Positions 8,764 through 15,900 of a DNA stretch of 37,908 nt are shown here, piece after piece. Both the position numbers and the translations under genes were made by a program. The DNA is taken from contig JAFGLU010000054.1 of the NCBI GenBank assembly GCA_016927865.1, positions 1-37,908 on the forward strand, given 5' to 3'. Each line of letters opens with the position of its first letter. Within the stretch, counting starts at the first letter, position 1. This DNA comes from Anaerolineaceae bacterium (lineage in GTDB: Bacteria > Chloroflexota > Anaerolineae > Anaerolineales > Anaerolineaceae). The notes below the pieces were generated by a model. The model ran no database searches. It was given only the letters and a program-made list of their open reading frames with translations, and had not been told where the DNA came from.

Positions 8764-8820
8764 TTTCGCAAAATAACACACAGCGGGCGCGAAGCGCCCG
8801 CTGTGTGTTATTTTGCGAAA
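8764..8820. repeat. Perfect 27-bp-arm palindrome, copy 2; bidirectional terminator
   Basis: Arms 8764-8790 and 8794-8820 match over all 27 positions around a GAA loop, with GCGAAGC at the centre. It lies exactly between convergent gatB (stop 8757-8759) and the ABC-2 permease (stop 8824-8826). A-rich and T-rich bases lie at the stem foot on both sides, as expected of a bidirectional terminator. The centre is shared with the other copies, but the arm sequence (CAAAATAACACACAGCGGG) differs. Confidence 0.85.
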
Positions 8821-8823
8821 TAA

Positions 8824-9564
8824 TCAATCTAAAATCAATTTGGCTCTTTGGAAGCGCAGGCGGGCGGCGGCGATCAAGGCGAGGTCGGCAATGACCAGTG
8901 CGGCGAACACGCCGATGCCCACAACCACCAGGTTGAGCGTCTCGAGCCTGGAGGATAGCCAGAGCTTGGTTGTATCGGGTAGCAATTGGACACCGATGAA
9001 GAAGCCGAACCACAGTACCATGAAGCCAATGCTCAACTGCTGGTAGGCCTGGCGGACGGTGCCCGCGCGGAGCGAGACCAGCGTGCCCAGGGTGGCAACC
9101 AGGATGGCCAACAACAGGCTGAAGGAGGCCATGATGGCTAGCCAGGAGGCAGGATAGAAGACGAAGCCGGGGGCCTTGTCGCTGCCAAAGTTGGCCACGA
9201 TTCCGCCGATCAAGGTGCTGACCATAGCGATGCCCCAGGCGTACAGCACCGCGGCGGTGATCTTGCCCGCCAGGATGGCGCTGTCGCTCAGGCGCGAAGC
9301 CAGCAGAGTCTCCAGGGTGTGGCGCTCGCGCTCTCCGGCAAACCCGTCGGCCACAATGCCCATGACCAGGAACAGCGGCAGCCAGGCAAAGCTGACCAGG
9401 CCGATGGGGTTGGTGACCCAGGTGCGGCCGCTGGTGATGGGCATGTAGATGCCCAGCAGGCCGACCACGATGACGATGTTCAGCCAGCCAGCCCGGCGAG
9501 AACCGCGCTGGTGGAGGATTTCCATAAACTCTTTGCGCACAATAGTAAGAACGTCTTGAATCAT
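8824..9564 (-). CDS. ABC-2 family transporter permease
   Basis: A 246-residue protein with six predicted membrane segments. The cytoplasmic motif GERERHTLETLLASRLSDS is the E-R-E-x-x-T-L-E-x-L-L signature of ABC-2 exporter permeases of the NatB/CcmB type. The ATG at 9564 follows GGAG with an 8-base gap. It is the last gene of a four-gene minus-strand unit (membrane protein, regulator, ATPase, permease). Its ATPase partner ends 55 bases upstream. The substrate is unknown. Confidence 0.88.
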   Translation of the reverse strand: MIQDVLTIVRKEFMEILHQRGSRRAGWLNIVIVVGLLGIYMPITSGRTWVTNPIGLVSFAWLPLFLVMGIVADGFAGERERHTLETLLASRLSDSAILAGKITAAVLYAWGIAMVSTLIGGIVANFGSDKAPGFVFYPASWLAIMASFSLLLAILVATLGTLVSLRAGTVRQAYQQLSIGFMVLWFGFFIGVQLLPDTTKLWLSSRLETLNLVVVGIGVFAALVIADLALIAAARLRFQRAKLILD

Positions 9565-9619
9565 TTCGGTTACTCCGTTTGTGTCTATTCCTGCAACTTC
9601 AAAAAAGACCAGATTTTCC

Positions 9620-10555
9620 TCAATCTTTATCTTCCACCAGGTCGAGGAAGGCGTCTTCCAGACTGGTTTTGCCGCGGCGAATGTCTTCGACGGCGGCGCC
9701 AGCCCCCACCAACAGGGCGGTGATGCCCGAGAACTGCGCGCCGGGCTGCACGGTGACCAGGAGGTGCTCATTGACCAACTCGGCCTCGCGCACCTCGGGG
9801 TGAGATTTGAGGCGGGCGACCAGCTCGGCGGTGAAGCCGCTGCCGAACACCTCGACGCGCTCGCCGCCGGAGCGCTTGCGCAGCTCTTCGGGGCTGCCCT
9901 GGGCCAGCAGCTTGCCCGCGCGGATGATCGCCACCTGGCGGCACAGGCGTTCGGCGTCGGTCAGGTTGTGGGTGGTGAGGAAGACCGTGACGCGCTCGGT
10001 TTCAGCCAGGCGGGCCAGGTCTTCGCGCAGCGCGGCGGCAGCCACCGGGTCCAGCCCGGCGGTGGGCTCATCCAGGAAGAGCAGGCGCGGGCTGTGCAGC
10101 AAGGCGCGCGCCACGGCGGCTTTCTGCTTCATGCCCCGGCTCCAGCCAGCGAGCGGCTCTTTGCGCCGATCCCAGAGGCCCAGGTGCTCCAGCAGTTCCT
10201 GGATGCGCGCCCGGCGGTGGGCGGCGTCCATGTGATAGACGCGCCCGTAAAAGTCCAGGTTGTCTTCGACAGTCAGCCGTTCGTACAGGCCGGTGTGCTC
10301 GAGGAGCGCGCCGGTTTGCTCGCGGATGCTTTGGGCCTGGGTGCGGGTATCGAGACCCAGCACCTGGGCGCGGCCCTGGCTGGGTTCCAGTAGCCCCAGC
10401 AGCAGGCGGATGGTGGTGGTTTTGCCGGCTCCGTTCGGCCCGAGGAAGCCGAACACGATCCCGCGGGGGATTTCCAGACTCAGGTTGTCCAGGGCGCGAA
10501 CGGTTTTGAAGTCGCGCGATAGTCCCTCGGTCATAATAGCAATGTCGTCGTTCAT
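9620..10555 (-). CDS. ABC transporter ATP-binding protein
   Basis: A 311-residue ATPase: Walker A GPNGAGKTT, Q-loop region REQTGALLEHTGLYERLT, signature WSRGMKQK (a common variant of LSGGQ in drug/lantibiotic exporters), Walker B LLFLDEPTAGLD and H-loop TTHNL. A DUF4162-like C-terminal domain follows (about 225-305). An ideal GGAGGAA site lies 6 bases before the ATG. It works with the permease encoded at 8824-9564. A 25-bp perfect palindrome separates it from the regulator gene just upstream. Confidence 0.93.
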   Translation of the reverse strand: MNDDIAIMTEGLSRDFKTVRALDNLSLEIPRGIVFGFLGPNGAGKTTTIRLLLGLLEPSQGRAQVLGLDTRTQAQSIREQTGALLEHTGLYERLTVEDNLDFYGRVYHMDAAHRRARIQELLEHLGLWDRRKEPLAGWSRGMKQKAAVARALLHSPRLLFLDEPTAGLDPVAAAALREDLARLAETERVTVFLTTHNLTDAERLCRQVAIIRAGKLLAQGSPEELRKRSGGERVEVFGSGFTAELVARLKSHPEVREAELVNEHLLVTVQPGAQFSGITALLVGAGAAVEDIRRGKTSLEDAFLDLVEDKD

Positions 10556-10593
10556 GCAGGTTCCTCCGGTAGATGATAAGAGGTGAGAAAGAT

Positions 10594-10646
10594 CTGAATT
10601 TCAGGTGTGTGTGGGTGCTTCGCACCCACACACACCTGAAATTCAG
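10594..10646. repeat. Perfect 25-bp-arm palindrome, copy 3, inside an operon
   Basis: Arms 10594-10618 and 10622-10646 match fully around TTC, with GCTTCGC at the centre and GAATTTCAGGTGTGTGTGGG in the arm. It overlaps the last bases of the regulator gene (stop at 10643-10645) and precedes the ATPase start by about 40 bases. It is therefore read as RNA within the transcript and should act as an attenuator or RNA-stability element between regulator and transporter. Degenerate outer arms (AGAGGTGAGAAAG and CCTTCCTCTCC) link it to copies 4 to 6. Confidence 0.85.
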
Positions 10647-10969
10647 GAACCTTCCTCTCCTTCCGAGAACAGATACAAATTTTTCAGTTGTTTGCGGTAG
10701 GCCTCGAAGGCCGTCCGCCCGGCGGGGGTGAGGGCCAGCAAGGTTTGCGGTACCTTCCCGCGATAAGTCTTATGAATGTCTAAATACCCGGCCCCTTCCA
10801 GTTTGGAGAGATGCGCCGAGAGGTTGCCCTTGGTCAGGCCGGTATTGGTGAGCACGAAGAGGAAGTCGGCCTGTTCCACCATGTAGAGCGTGGTCACGAT
10901 GAGCAGGCGAGCCGGCTCGTGGATCAGGCGGTCCACTTCGGTCAGGCGGCGCAGATCGGAGTCGCTCAC
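10643..10969 (-). CDS. Winged-helix transcriptional regulator (HTH_34-like)
   Basis: A 108-residue protein starting at GTG 10969, with GAGGAGG 4 bases before it. It contains a winged-helix domain of the MarR/ArsR-like HTH_34 group: HEPARLLIVTTLYMVEQADFLFVL, then helix-turn-helix TGLTKGNLSAHLSKLEGAGYLDIHKT and wing TYRGKVPQTLLALTPAGRTAF. The GTG overlaps the upstream membrane protein's stop in GTGA, so the two are translationally coupled. Such regulators often sense membrane or drug stress together with an adjacent membrane protein and control the linked ABC exporter. The likely operator is the dyad at 11622-11636. Confidence 0.88.
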   Translation of the reverse strand: MSDSDLRRLTEVDRLIHEPARLLIVTTLYMVEQADFLFVLTNTGLTKGNLSAHLSKLEGAGYLDIHKTYRGKVPQTLLALTPAGRTAFEAYRKQLKNLYLFSEGEEGS

Positions 10970-11604
10970 AATTCCTCCTCGGTGATGGGGCGGGTGCGGC
11001 GCAGGAATGTGATCAGCGCGATGACGCCTAGCAGGGCGCAAAGCGTGCCAAAGGCGATGAACAGCACAGCCATGCTTGAATCAACGTCCAGTCGCAACTG
11101 CGTGAGTATGAAACCCGTCGTCAGGGTGAGCAGGCCGAGAACGGCGAAGCGTTGAATTCCCATGCGGAAGGAGAGGTAAAAGCACATGCCAGCGAAGATT
11201 AGAGCGGTCACGCCGGGGGCCAGGTTGACTGCGTTGGCCAGGCCGACAACAGTGGCCACGGCAGCGGCGACACCCCCGCTGAGCATGCCGCGCCAGAAGG
11301 CCTTGCGGCGGCGTTCGGAACGCTCGGGGCGGCGGAAAGAGGCATAGCCGGTGCGCGGGTAGGTGAAGCGCTCTTTGAGTTTGGGAACGCCGTAGCGCAT
11401 CCCGCCGAAGACCACCAGCACGACCACGATTTGTAAGGCAGCCATCCACGCGCCCAGGTTTTCATCCAGGTTCAACCATGTTACCAGCAGGAAATACAGC
11501 CCCAGGAACAGGTTGGCGGTTCCAAAGGCGATTTCCCACAGGCCGTCGTCGAACCAGCGGCGCTGGGTGTTGCGGATAACCGATTGGATTTGTTGCTCGC
11601 TCAT
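10966..11604 (-). CDS. Membrane protein partner of winged-helix regulator
   Basis: A 212-residue protein with a short soluble N-terminal part and about five membrane segments arranged as two pairs and one single. The loop between them (about residues 75-100) is very basic: KLKERFTYPRTGYASFRRPERSERRRKAFWR. It begins at ATG 11604, with GGAGCAAC just before. It is the first gene of the operon and overlaps the regulator gene by 4 bases. It may sense or tether the regulator; this is inferred from context only. Confidence 0.8.
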   Translation of the reverse strand: MSEQQIQSVIRNTQRRWFDDGLWEIAFGTANLFLGLYFLLVTWLNLDENLGAWMAALQIVVVLVVFGGMRYGVPKLKERFTYPRTGYASFRRPERSERRRKAFWRGMLSGGVAAAVATVVGLANAVNLAPGVTALIFAGMCFYLSFRMGIQRFAVLGLLTLTTGFILTQLRLDVDSSMAVLFIAFGTLCALLGVIALITFLRRTRPITEEEL

Positions 11605-11621
11605 AGTTGCTCCGTAGACTT

Positions 11622-11671
11622 GTTTGTATTGCAAACTAGTATGCAGTATACTCGCTTTGCGGCGCTTGTCA
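11622..11671 (-). promoter_or_regulatory. Strong promoter plus dyad operator for exporter operon
   Basis: On the minus strand there is TTGACA, a 16-bp spacer and TATACT, about 45 bases upstream of the ATG at 11604. Just downstream of the -10 lies the perfect-arm dyad GTTTGCAATACAAAC (11622-11636), placed where a repressor would block initiation. The winged-helix regulator encoded second in this operon is the obvious candidate to bind it (inference). Confidence 0.72.
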
Positions 11672-11683
11672 AGAGGATTCGAC

Positions 11684-11689
11684 TATAAT
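11684..11689 (+). promoter_or_regulatory. -10 box for nucleotidyltransferase/LysE pair
   Basis: A consensus TATAAT about 38 bases before the ATG at 11727, with no convincing -35 at 16-18 bp. It diverges from the exporter promoter about 30 bases away. Confidence 0.45.
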
Positions 11690-11726
11690 TCATAAAAAGA
11701 AACTGGTTTAAAGGCAGGAGATCGGT

Positions 11727-12539
11727 ATGCACTTGACTCCCACACTGCTGGAATATCAAGCCGAGAGTGAGCACTTCCTGGAGAGCGCGTTGACTGCGCT
11801 CAAGCAAGATGAGCGCGTGCAAGCGGCCTGGGTGTTGGGCTCGCTGGGCAGGGGCGACGCCGATGCGCTCAGCGATATCGACCTGGTCGTGGTGGTGCAG
11901 GATGATTTTCTGCGGGATGTGATTACCGGACGCTATGATTTTGCCCGGCAGGTGGGGGAGCCGCTCTTTTTTCTGGAAGCACCGCGAAACGCGCCGCCCG
12001 GCGGGGCCTACTTGATGGTTTGCTATGACGCCCCGGTGGCGCCGCATATCCTGGATATCTATTGGCAGGACCGCCGCCCTTTGGCCTGGGACGCGAGCCA
12101 GTTGCGGCTGTTGTTCCAGCGCAGCAGCGATGCCCAGAGCCTTCCCGCGAAGACTGGTGGTGGAAAACCAACTGTTGAAGATAAACTTCAACACGAGATC
12201 CATTACTTCTGGATGATGCTCTTGATTGTGGCCAAGTATGTGTGCCGTGATCCCCACGCGGCGGAGATGCACTTGTTGCAGTACCTTCCCCCAACGTATG
12301 AATCCGCCCGAGCGATTGTGGGGAATGGCGAGGCTTTGGATGCGGATATTCTCAGCGCGGCAGTTTATGAGCCGGAGCAAAAGTTGCGCATGCTGCGCTA
12401 TCTAGCGGAATCCATGAATGCGCTGGTGGGCCAGGGACACGAACAAACATGCGAATTAATAACTTCAGCAGTTTCTCGCTATTTGAACATGGTCGAGCAA
12501 TCGGTCATGGGCGAGTCTGCTGCTGGGATAGAGGGGTAA
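11727..12539 (+). CDS. Nucleotidyltransferase-domain protein (Pol beta superfamily)
   Basis: A 270-residue protein. It shows the nucleotidyltransferase motif GSLGRGDADALSDIDLVVVV near residues 38-57, with the paired metal-binding aspartates D50 and D52. The rest resembles the helical C-terminal part of aminoglycoside adenylyltransferase-like proteins (DKLQHEIHYFWMMLLIVAKYVCRDPHAAEMHLLQYL). It may adenylylate a small molecule, but the acceptor cannot be told from sequence and it should not be called a resistance gene. AGGAG precedes the ATG. The downstream LysE gene starts 8 bases after the stop. Confidence 0.82.
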   Translation: MHLTPTLLEYQAESEHFLESALTALKQDERVQAAWVLGSLGRGDADALSDIDLVVVVQDDFLRDVITGRYDFARQVGEPLFFLEAPRNAPPGGAYLMVCYDAPVAPHILDIYWQDRRPLAWDASQLRLLFQRSSDAQSLPAKTGGGKPTVEDKLQHEIHYFWMMLLIVAKYVCRDPHAAEMHLLQYLPPTYESARAIVGNGEALDADILSAAVYEPEQKLRMLRYLAESMNALVGQGHEQTCELITSAVSRYLNMVEQSVMGESAAGIEG

Positions 12540-12547
12540 CCGCAGTG

Positions 12548-13171
12548 ATGCCAAATCTGTTACAGGGGTTATTATTAGGCTTTTCCGCTGCCGGGTCGCC
12601 GGGGGCTTTTCAGGCGTACCTGCTCTCGAGGGCTTTGAACACCGGCTGGCGGCGCACCTGGCCGGCGGCTTTCGCCCCGTTGATCAGCGACGGGCCGGTG
12701 ATCGTCATTGTGCTGCTGATCCTCTCGCAGGTGCCCGACAGCCTGGTGACCGGGCTGCGCGCGCTGGGCGGGTTGTTTTTGCTGTACCTTGCCTGGGGCG
12801 CCTTCCGCGCGCTCAGGCAGCCGTCCGCTGCGCAGCCTGCCCCCGGTGAAACGAGCAAAGGCCTGCTGCAAGCGGCCTTGATGAATCTGATCAGCCCGGG
12901 GCCGTGGTTGTTTTGGTCAACGGTGGTGGGGCCGGCTTTTCTCAAGGGCTGGCAGGAAAGCCCTGGTTTGGGATTGGCCTTCGTGGGCGGCTTTTACGCC
13001 GCCATGGTGGGGCTGCTGCTGGGCCTCATCGGCGTGTTCAGCGCGGCAGGGCGGCTGGGGCCGCGCGTGGTGCGCGGGCTGCAAATCGGCGCGGTGCTGG
13101 CACTGGTGGGCTTTGCCCTTTACCAGTTGGTCACCGCGGCGCGCGAGGCGCTGGTTTTGCTCAGCGGGTGA
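12548..13171 (+). CDS. LysE/RhtB family amino-acid exporter
   Basis: A 207-residue protein with six membrane helices. The N-terminal segment LLLGFSAAGSPGAFQAYLLSRALNTGWR is the LysE-family hallmark (G-x-x-P-G-x), and LMNLISPGPWLFWSTVVGP is the conserved N-x-x-x-P-x-x-x-F-W motif of helix 4. Members export amino acids or related solutes by proton exchange. The start at 12548 is used because it places the first helix correctly, and AGGGG lies about 10 bases before it. The gene's end overlaps the convergent peptidase gene by 11 bases. Confidence 0.88.
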   Translation: MPNLLQGLLLGFSAAGSPGAFQAYLLSRALNTGWRRTWPAAFAPLISDGPVIVIVLLILSQVPDSLVTGLRALGGLFLLYLAWGAFRALRQPSAAQPAPGETSKGLLQAALMNLISPGPWLFWSTVVGPAFLKGWQESPGLGLAFVGGFYAAMVGLLLGLIGVFSAAGRLGPRVVRGLQIGAVLALVGFALYQLVTAAREALVLLSG

Positions 13172-13940
13172 CCCAGCCCTGCTCCACCATCCAATCACAG
13201 ATCACCGGCCCGCCGTAACGGTCGGGACTGGGGCCGCCGTAGCCTTCGGGTAGGCCGCTCATGCCGAAGAAATAACCTTCCTCGGGGTTAAAAAGCTGCC
13301 GTTTGGCGGCTTCGGTGAGGTGCTTGTCGCCGATGGCAATGGCGTGGATGTGAATGGGCGAGCCGTCATACAGCTCGTTGAAATCACGCAGCCAGGCGGC
13401 AAAACCGGCGGTGCGCAATGCGTCCAACACCGGGCCGATTTCGTCATAGGCTACCGCCCAGGTGCCGGGAGTCATGACCGAAAGATCCACCGCGCCGCCG
13501 CCATCATGGGTGCCAAAGCTGGCCGACACGCCGGGGCTGTAGCTGCCCTGGGTGATGGCGGTCTCGGCAATGTCCAGCGGCCCGCCGTAGAGTTCGGCGG
13601 CATGCAGGAGCATGGCGTAGGTGCGCGCGTTGAGGGTGTAGCCGTAGACCGTCACCAGGGTGTAGTCGTCGGGCGGCTCCAGGCAGCCCTGCGGCTCCGA
13701 GGGGGTGGGCGTGGGCGAGGGAGTCTCGGTGGGGGTGACCGTGGGCGTCAGGGTGGCGGTCGGCGTGGGGGTATGCGTCGGGGTAGCGGTGGCGGTCAAA
13801 GTGGCTGTGGCGGTGGGTTGCGGGGTGGGCGTAGGCGCGAGGGCTTTGGGCAGCGCCCGTCCCAGCAGCAAGACCAGCAGGGCCAGGCCGGCCAATCCAG
13901 CCGGGAGGTAGCGCAGCGCGGAGCGGGGTTTGGTTCTCAT
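13161..13940 (-). CDS. Secreted M15-like zinc D,D-peptidase-fold protein with Thr/Pro stalk
   Basis: A 259-residue protein with an N-terminal signal or anchor (about residues 10-30) and a long Thr/Pro linker (about 36-82). The catalytic-type domain carries GTHDGGGAVDLSV (H145, D152) and SPIHIHAIAIG (H197, H199). This pattern, HxxGxAxD followed by a later H-x-H, is that of M15/hedgehog-type zinc peptidases acting on peptidoglycan peptides. I have no direct evidence of activity. No ribosome site precedes the ATG; a TAAAAT box about 7 bases away suggests a leaderless transcript. It is divergent from the MFS gene at 13977. Confidence 0.78.
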   Translation of the reverse strand: MRTKPRSALRYLPAGLAGLALLVLLLGRALPKALAPTPTPQPTATATLTATATPTHTPTPTATLTPTVTPTETPSPTPTPSEPQGCLEPPDDYTLVTVYGYTLNARTYAMLLHAAELYGGPLDIAETAITQGSYSPGVSASFGTHDGGGAVDLSVMTPGTWAVAYDEIGPVLDALRTAGFAAWLRDFNELYDGSPIHIHAIAIGDKHLTEAAKRQLFNPEEGYFFGMSGLPEGYGGPSPDRYGGPVICDWMVEQGWVTR

Positions 13941-13963
13941 GTCTCTATTTTACCCGCTGATGA

Positions 13964-13969
13964 TACAAT
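13964..13969 (+). promoter_or_regulatory. -10 box giving a leaderless MFS transcript
   Basis: TACAAT ends 7 bases before the ATG at 13977 and no ribosome-binding site is present, so transcription should begin at or next to the start codon. A good -35 is not visible. Confidence 0.45.
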
Positions 13970-13976
13970 TGCGCCA

Positions 13977-15155
13977 ATGACCACCGCAACCATCCAGCTT
14001 TCACCGGAGTCTCGCGCCAAAGGCCTGCGCTATGTCCCCGCTCTGTACTTCTTCTTCTATGCAGCGGTGGGGGTCTATTGGGTTTATTACAACGTATTCT
14101 TGCAGAACGCGGGCATGAGCGGGACGCAAATCGGCTTGATCGCCATGATTAGCGGGCTGGTTTCTTTCACTGTTTCACCTTTGTGGGGCTATTTGAGCGA
14201 TCGCACCGGCAACGCGCGCGGCCTGTTGGCCATTGCGGCGGCGGGGGTGTCGATTACCGGGTTGCTCATGCCGGTTTGGCGCACGTTTGGCAGTTTTTTG
14301 GTGCTGGGCTGCATCTACGCGGTGTTCAGCGTGGCCTTGATGACGCTGATGGACAGCAGCGTGCTGACTTTGCTGGGCGATAACCGCGCCGAATACGGGC
14401 GCTTCCGCCTGGGGGGCACATTTGGATACATTGCCTCCAGCGCTACGGTGGGGTTTATCTTCCCTTTGATTGGCCTGGACAGGATGTTTGTGCTGTACGC
14501 TCTGATGAACGCCGTCTTTATCTTGATTGTGCTGCGGCTGCCTGCGCTGCCGGTGGCCTTGAGGGCGGCGGGCGGTCAGCGGGCGGCGCTGGGCGGCATG
14601 CTGCGCAACCCGGCCTGGGTGCTGTTCATGGTTACCGTGTTCATCCTGTGGATGGCGAACACCGGGATGTATGGTTTTCTCAGCGTCTCGCTCAAGTCGA
14701 TGGGGGCCACCGACAGCCTGGTGGGGCTGGTCGCCGCTGCCGCGGCTTTCTTTGAAATTCCATTCATGTTTTTCAGCGGCTGGATCATGCGCAAGTTGGG
14801 CAGCGCGCGCATGTTGTGGTTTTCGCTGCTGGGTTACACCTTGCGCCTGTTTTTGTACTCGATCATTCCGGCCCCCGAATGGGCTATTGCCGTGAATGTT
14901 TTGAACGGTGTTTCGTATGTGATGTTCTATAACGCCGCTATTGCTTATGCGTACGAAGCAGCCCCGCAGGAGTTCAAGGCTACATCGCAAGGCCTGTTCA
15001 TCTCGACGACCGCCCTGGCGGGGGTGGCGGGGTCGGCGGTCAGCGGCTGGATGTACGATGCGCTTGGCCCGCCGGGGCTGTTTCGCGTGCTGGCGGGGAT
15101 CACCTTCGCGGCGTTCGTGATTTTTGGGTTGGGCAGGATGAACAAAAGATCCTAA
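13977..15155 (+). CDS. MFS transporter, MFS_1-like (sugar/nucleoside symporter type)
   Basis: A 392-residue protein with about 12 membrane helices. It has the loop SDRTGNARG after helix 2 (a D-R-x-G-x-x-x motif) and the segment AEYGRFRLGGTFGYI, found in MFS_1-like/nucleoside-H+ symporters, plus APQEFKATSQGLFIS near the end. It is close in length and motifs to the transporter at 22646-23824, so the two are paralogues. The open frame runs further upstream, but that part is antisense to the peptidase gene; the ATG at 13977 matches the helix order. A terminator hairpin overlaps the stop codon. Confidence 0.88.
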   Translation: MTTATIQLSPESRAKGLRYVPALYFFFYAAVGVYWVYYNVFLQNAGMSGTQIGLIAMISGLVSFTVSPLWGYLSDRTGNARGLLAIAAAGVSITGLLMPVWRTFGSFLVLGCIYAVFSVALMTLMDSSVLTLLGDNRAEYGRFRLGGTFGYIASSATVGFIFPLIGLDRMFVLYALMNAVFILIVLRLPALPVALRAAGGQRAALGGMLRNPAWVLFMVTVFILWMANTGMYGFLSVSLKSMGATDSLVGLVAAAAAFFEIPFMFFSGWIMRKLGSARMLWFSLLGYTLRLFLYSIIPAPEWAIAVNVLNGVSYVMFYNAAIAYAYEAAPQEFKATSQGLFISTTALAGVAGSAVSGWMYDALGPPGLFRVLAGITFAAFVIFGLGRMNKRS

Positions 15156-15181
15156 GGGTTTTCCGAAACCCTTAGGATCTT
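15146..15181 (+). terminator. Terminator hairpin of CCCTAAGGG repeat family (copy A)
   Basis: Perfect 16-bp stem AAGATCCTAAGGGTTT with its complement around TCCG. It spans the TAA of the MFS gene and is followed by CTTAAT. Its stem core is shared with 15839-15872 and 23830-23863. Confidence 0.85.
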
Positions 15182-15260
15182 CTTAATGACAGCAAGTCTC
15201 CGCATTCTCTCCCGCTTGTGTTCACATTTGCTACACAATTGGAAGATATCATCTCCTTTG

Positions 15261-15376
15261 AAGTAACTATTCAGACAGAGGTAGAAGAAGCCCGAGATTG
15301 AGGTGTATGTGGGGTGCGAAGCACCTCACATACACCTCAATCTCGGGGACTTTCCCCGCCCTCTGAGTGGATACTT
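15261..15376. repeat. Palindromic element with outer arms, copy 4
   Basis: The core palindrome (arms 15291-15317 and 15321-15347, 27 pairs, one G-T) is centred on GCGAAGC. Outside it, AAGTAACTATTCAGACAGAGG on the left faces CCTCTGAGTGGATACTT on the right, so the whole is a roughly 116-bp nested inverted repeat. No target duplication is evident. It lies upstream of the small membrane protein gene at 15420. Confidence 0.82.
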
Positions 15377-15419
15377 GCAAAAAACAAATCCTCGCGTTCA
15401 CGAGGAAGAAGGAGATGGT

Positions 15420-15827
15420 ATGGTTCCGAAAGTTTGGTTTGGCCTGGGCGTGACGCTGCTGCTGATCGCCGGTATTGTTGCGGTGGGGGTGTTGGGCTTC
15501 AACATGGGTATGGCCCGCGGGGTGGCGCAAAACATCGACCCGGCGCAATTGCCCGCGGCAGTTCCGTATGCGCATCATTGGATTTCGGGCATGGGCTTGC
15601 TGCTGTTCGGCTTGCCGCTGCTGCTGGCCTTCCTGTTCTTTGGCGCGGTGAAGCGGATGCTCTTTTTTGGGTTCGTCGGTCACCGCTTGCATCATTGGGG
15701 CGGCCCGCGAGGTTGGGGTGGTCCGCGCTATTGGGGTGGTGAGGGATCGCAACCGGTTCCGCCGTTCGTGGAAGAGTGGCACCGCAAGATGCACGAGGAG
15801 CCGGGGGCTTCGGAGAAGAAAGACTAG
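15420..15827 (+). CDS. Small two-helix membrane protein next to two-component system
   Basis: A 135-residue protein with two hydrophobic helices (about residues 5-28 and 52-75) and a cytoplasmic-looking tail rich in Gly, Trp, His and Arg (HRLHHWGGPRGWGGPRYWGG). The ATG at 15420 follows GAAGGAG by 5 bases; the open frame extends upstream only through the palindromic element. It lies 73 bases before the response regulator gene, with a terminator between, so it is separately ended but may be co-regulated. I recognise no family. The Gly/Trp/His tail could bind metal or nucleic acid, which is speculative. Confidence 0.75.
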   Translation: MVPKVWFGLGVTLLLIAGIVAVGVLGFNMGMARGVAQNIDPAQLPAAVPYAHHWISGMGLLLFGLPLLLAFLFFGAVKRMLFFGFVGHRLHHWGGPRGWGGPRYWGGEGSQPVPPFVEEWHRKMHEEPGASEKKD

Positions 15828-15838
15828 CTCCATCCAGA

Positions 15839-15872
15839 AAACCCTAAGGGTCTCGGAAGACCCTTAGGGTTT
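15839..15872 (+). terminator. Terminator hairpin of CCCTAAGGG repeat family (copy B)
   Basis: Perfect 15-bp stem AAACCCTAAGGGTCT with its complement around CGGA, followed by ATTTGTCT. It ends the small membrane protein transcript 12 bases after its stop. Confidence 0.85.
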
Positions 15873-15885
15873 ATTTGTCTCATGC

Positions 15886-15891
15886 TATACT
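15886..15891 (+). promoter_or_regulatory. Extended -10 promoter of two-component operon
   Basis: TGCTATACT, an extended -10, ends 9 bases before the ATG at 15901. The transcript would have almost no leader. The -35 region is occupied by the preceding terminator stem. Confidence 0.55.
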
Positions 15892-15900
15892 GGTGAAACG

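Noticed and set aside
7320..8771. 483-residue open frame antisense to gatB
   Set aside because: It is the GC-driven complement of a clearly conserved gene; it has no ribosome site and no family motifs.
13320..13976. N-terminal extension of the MFS transporter to 611 residues
   Set aside because: The added part is antisense to the peptidase gene and rich in Gly/Arg; helix 1 of the transporter starts right after the ATG at 13977.
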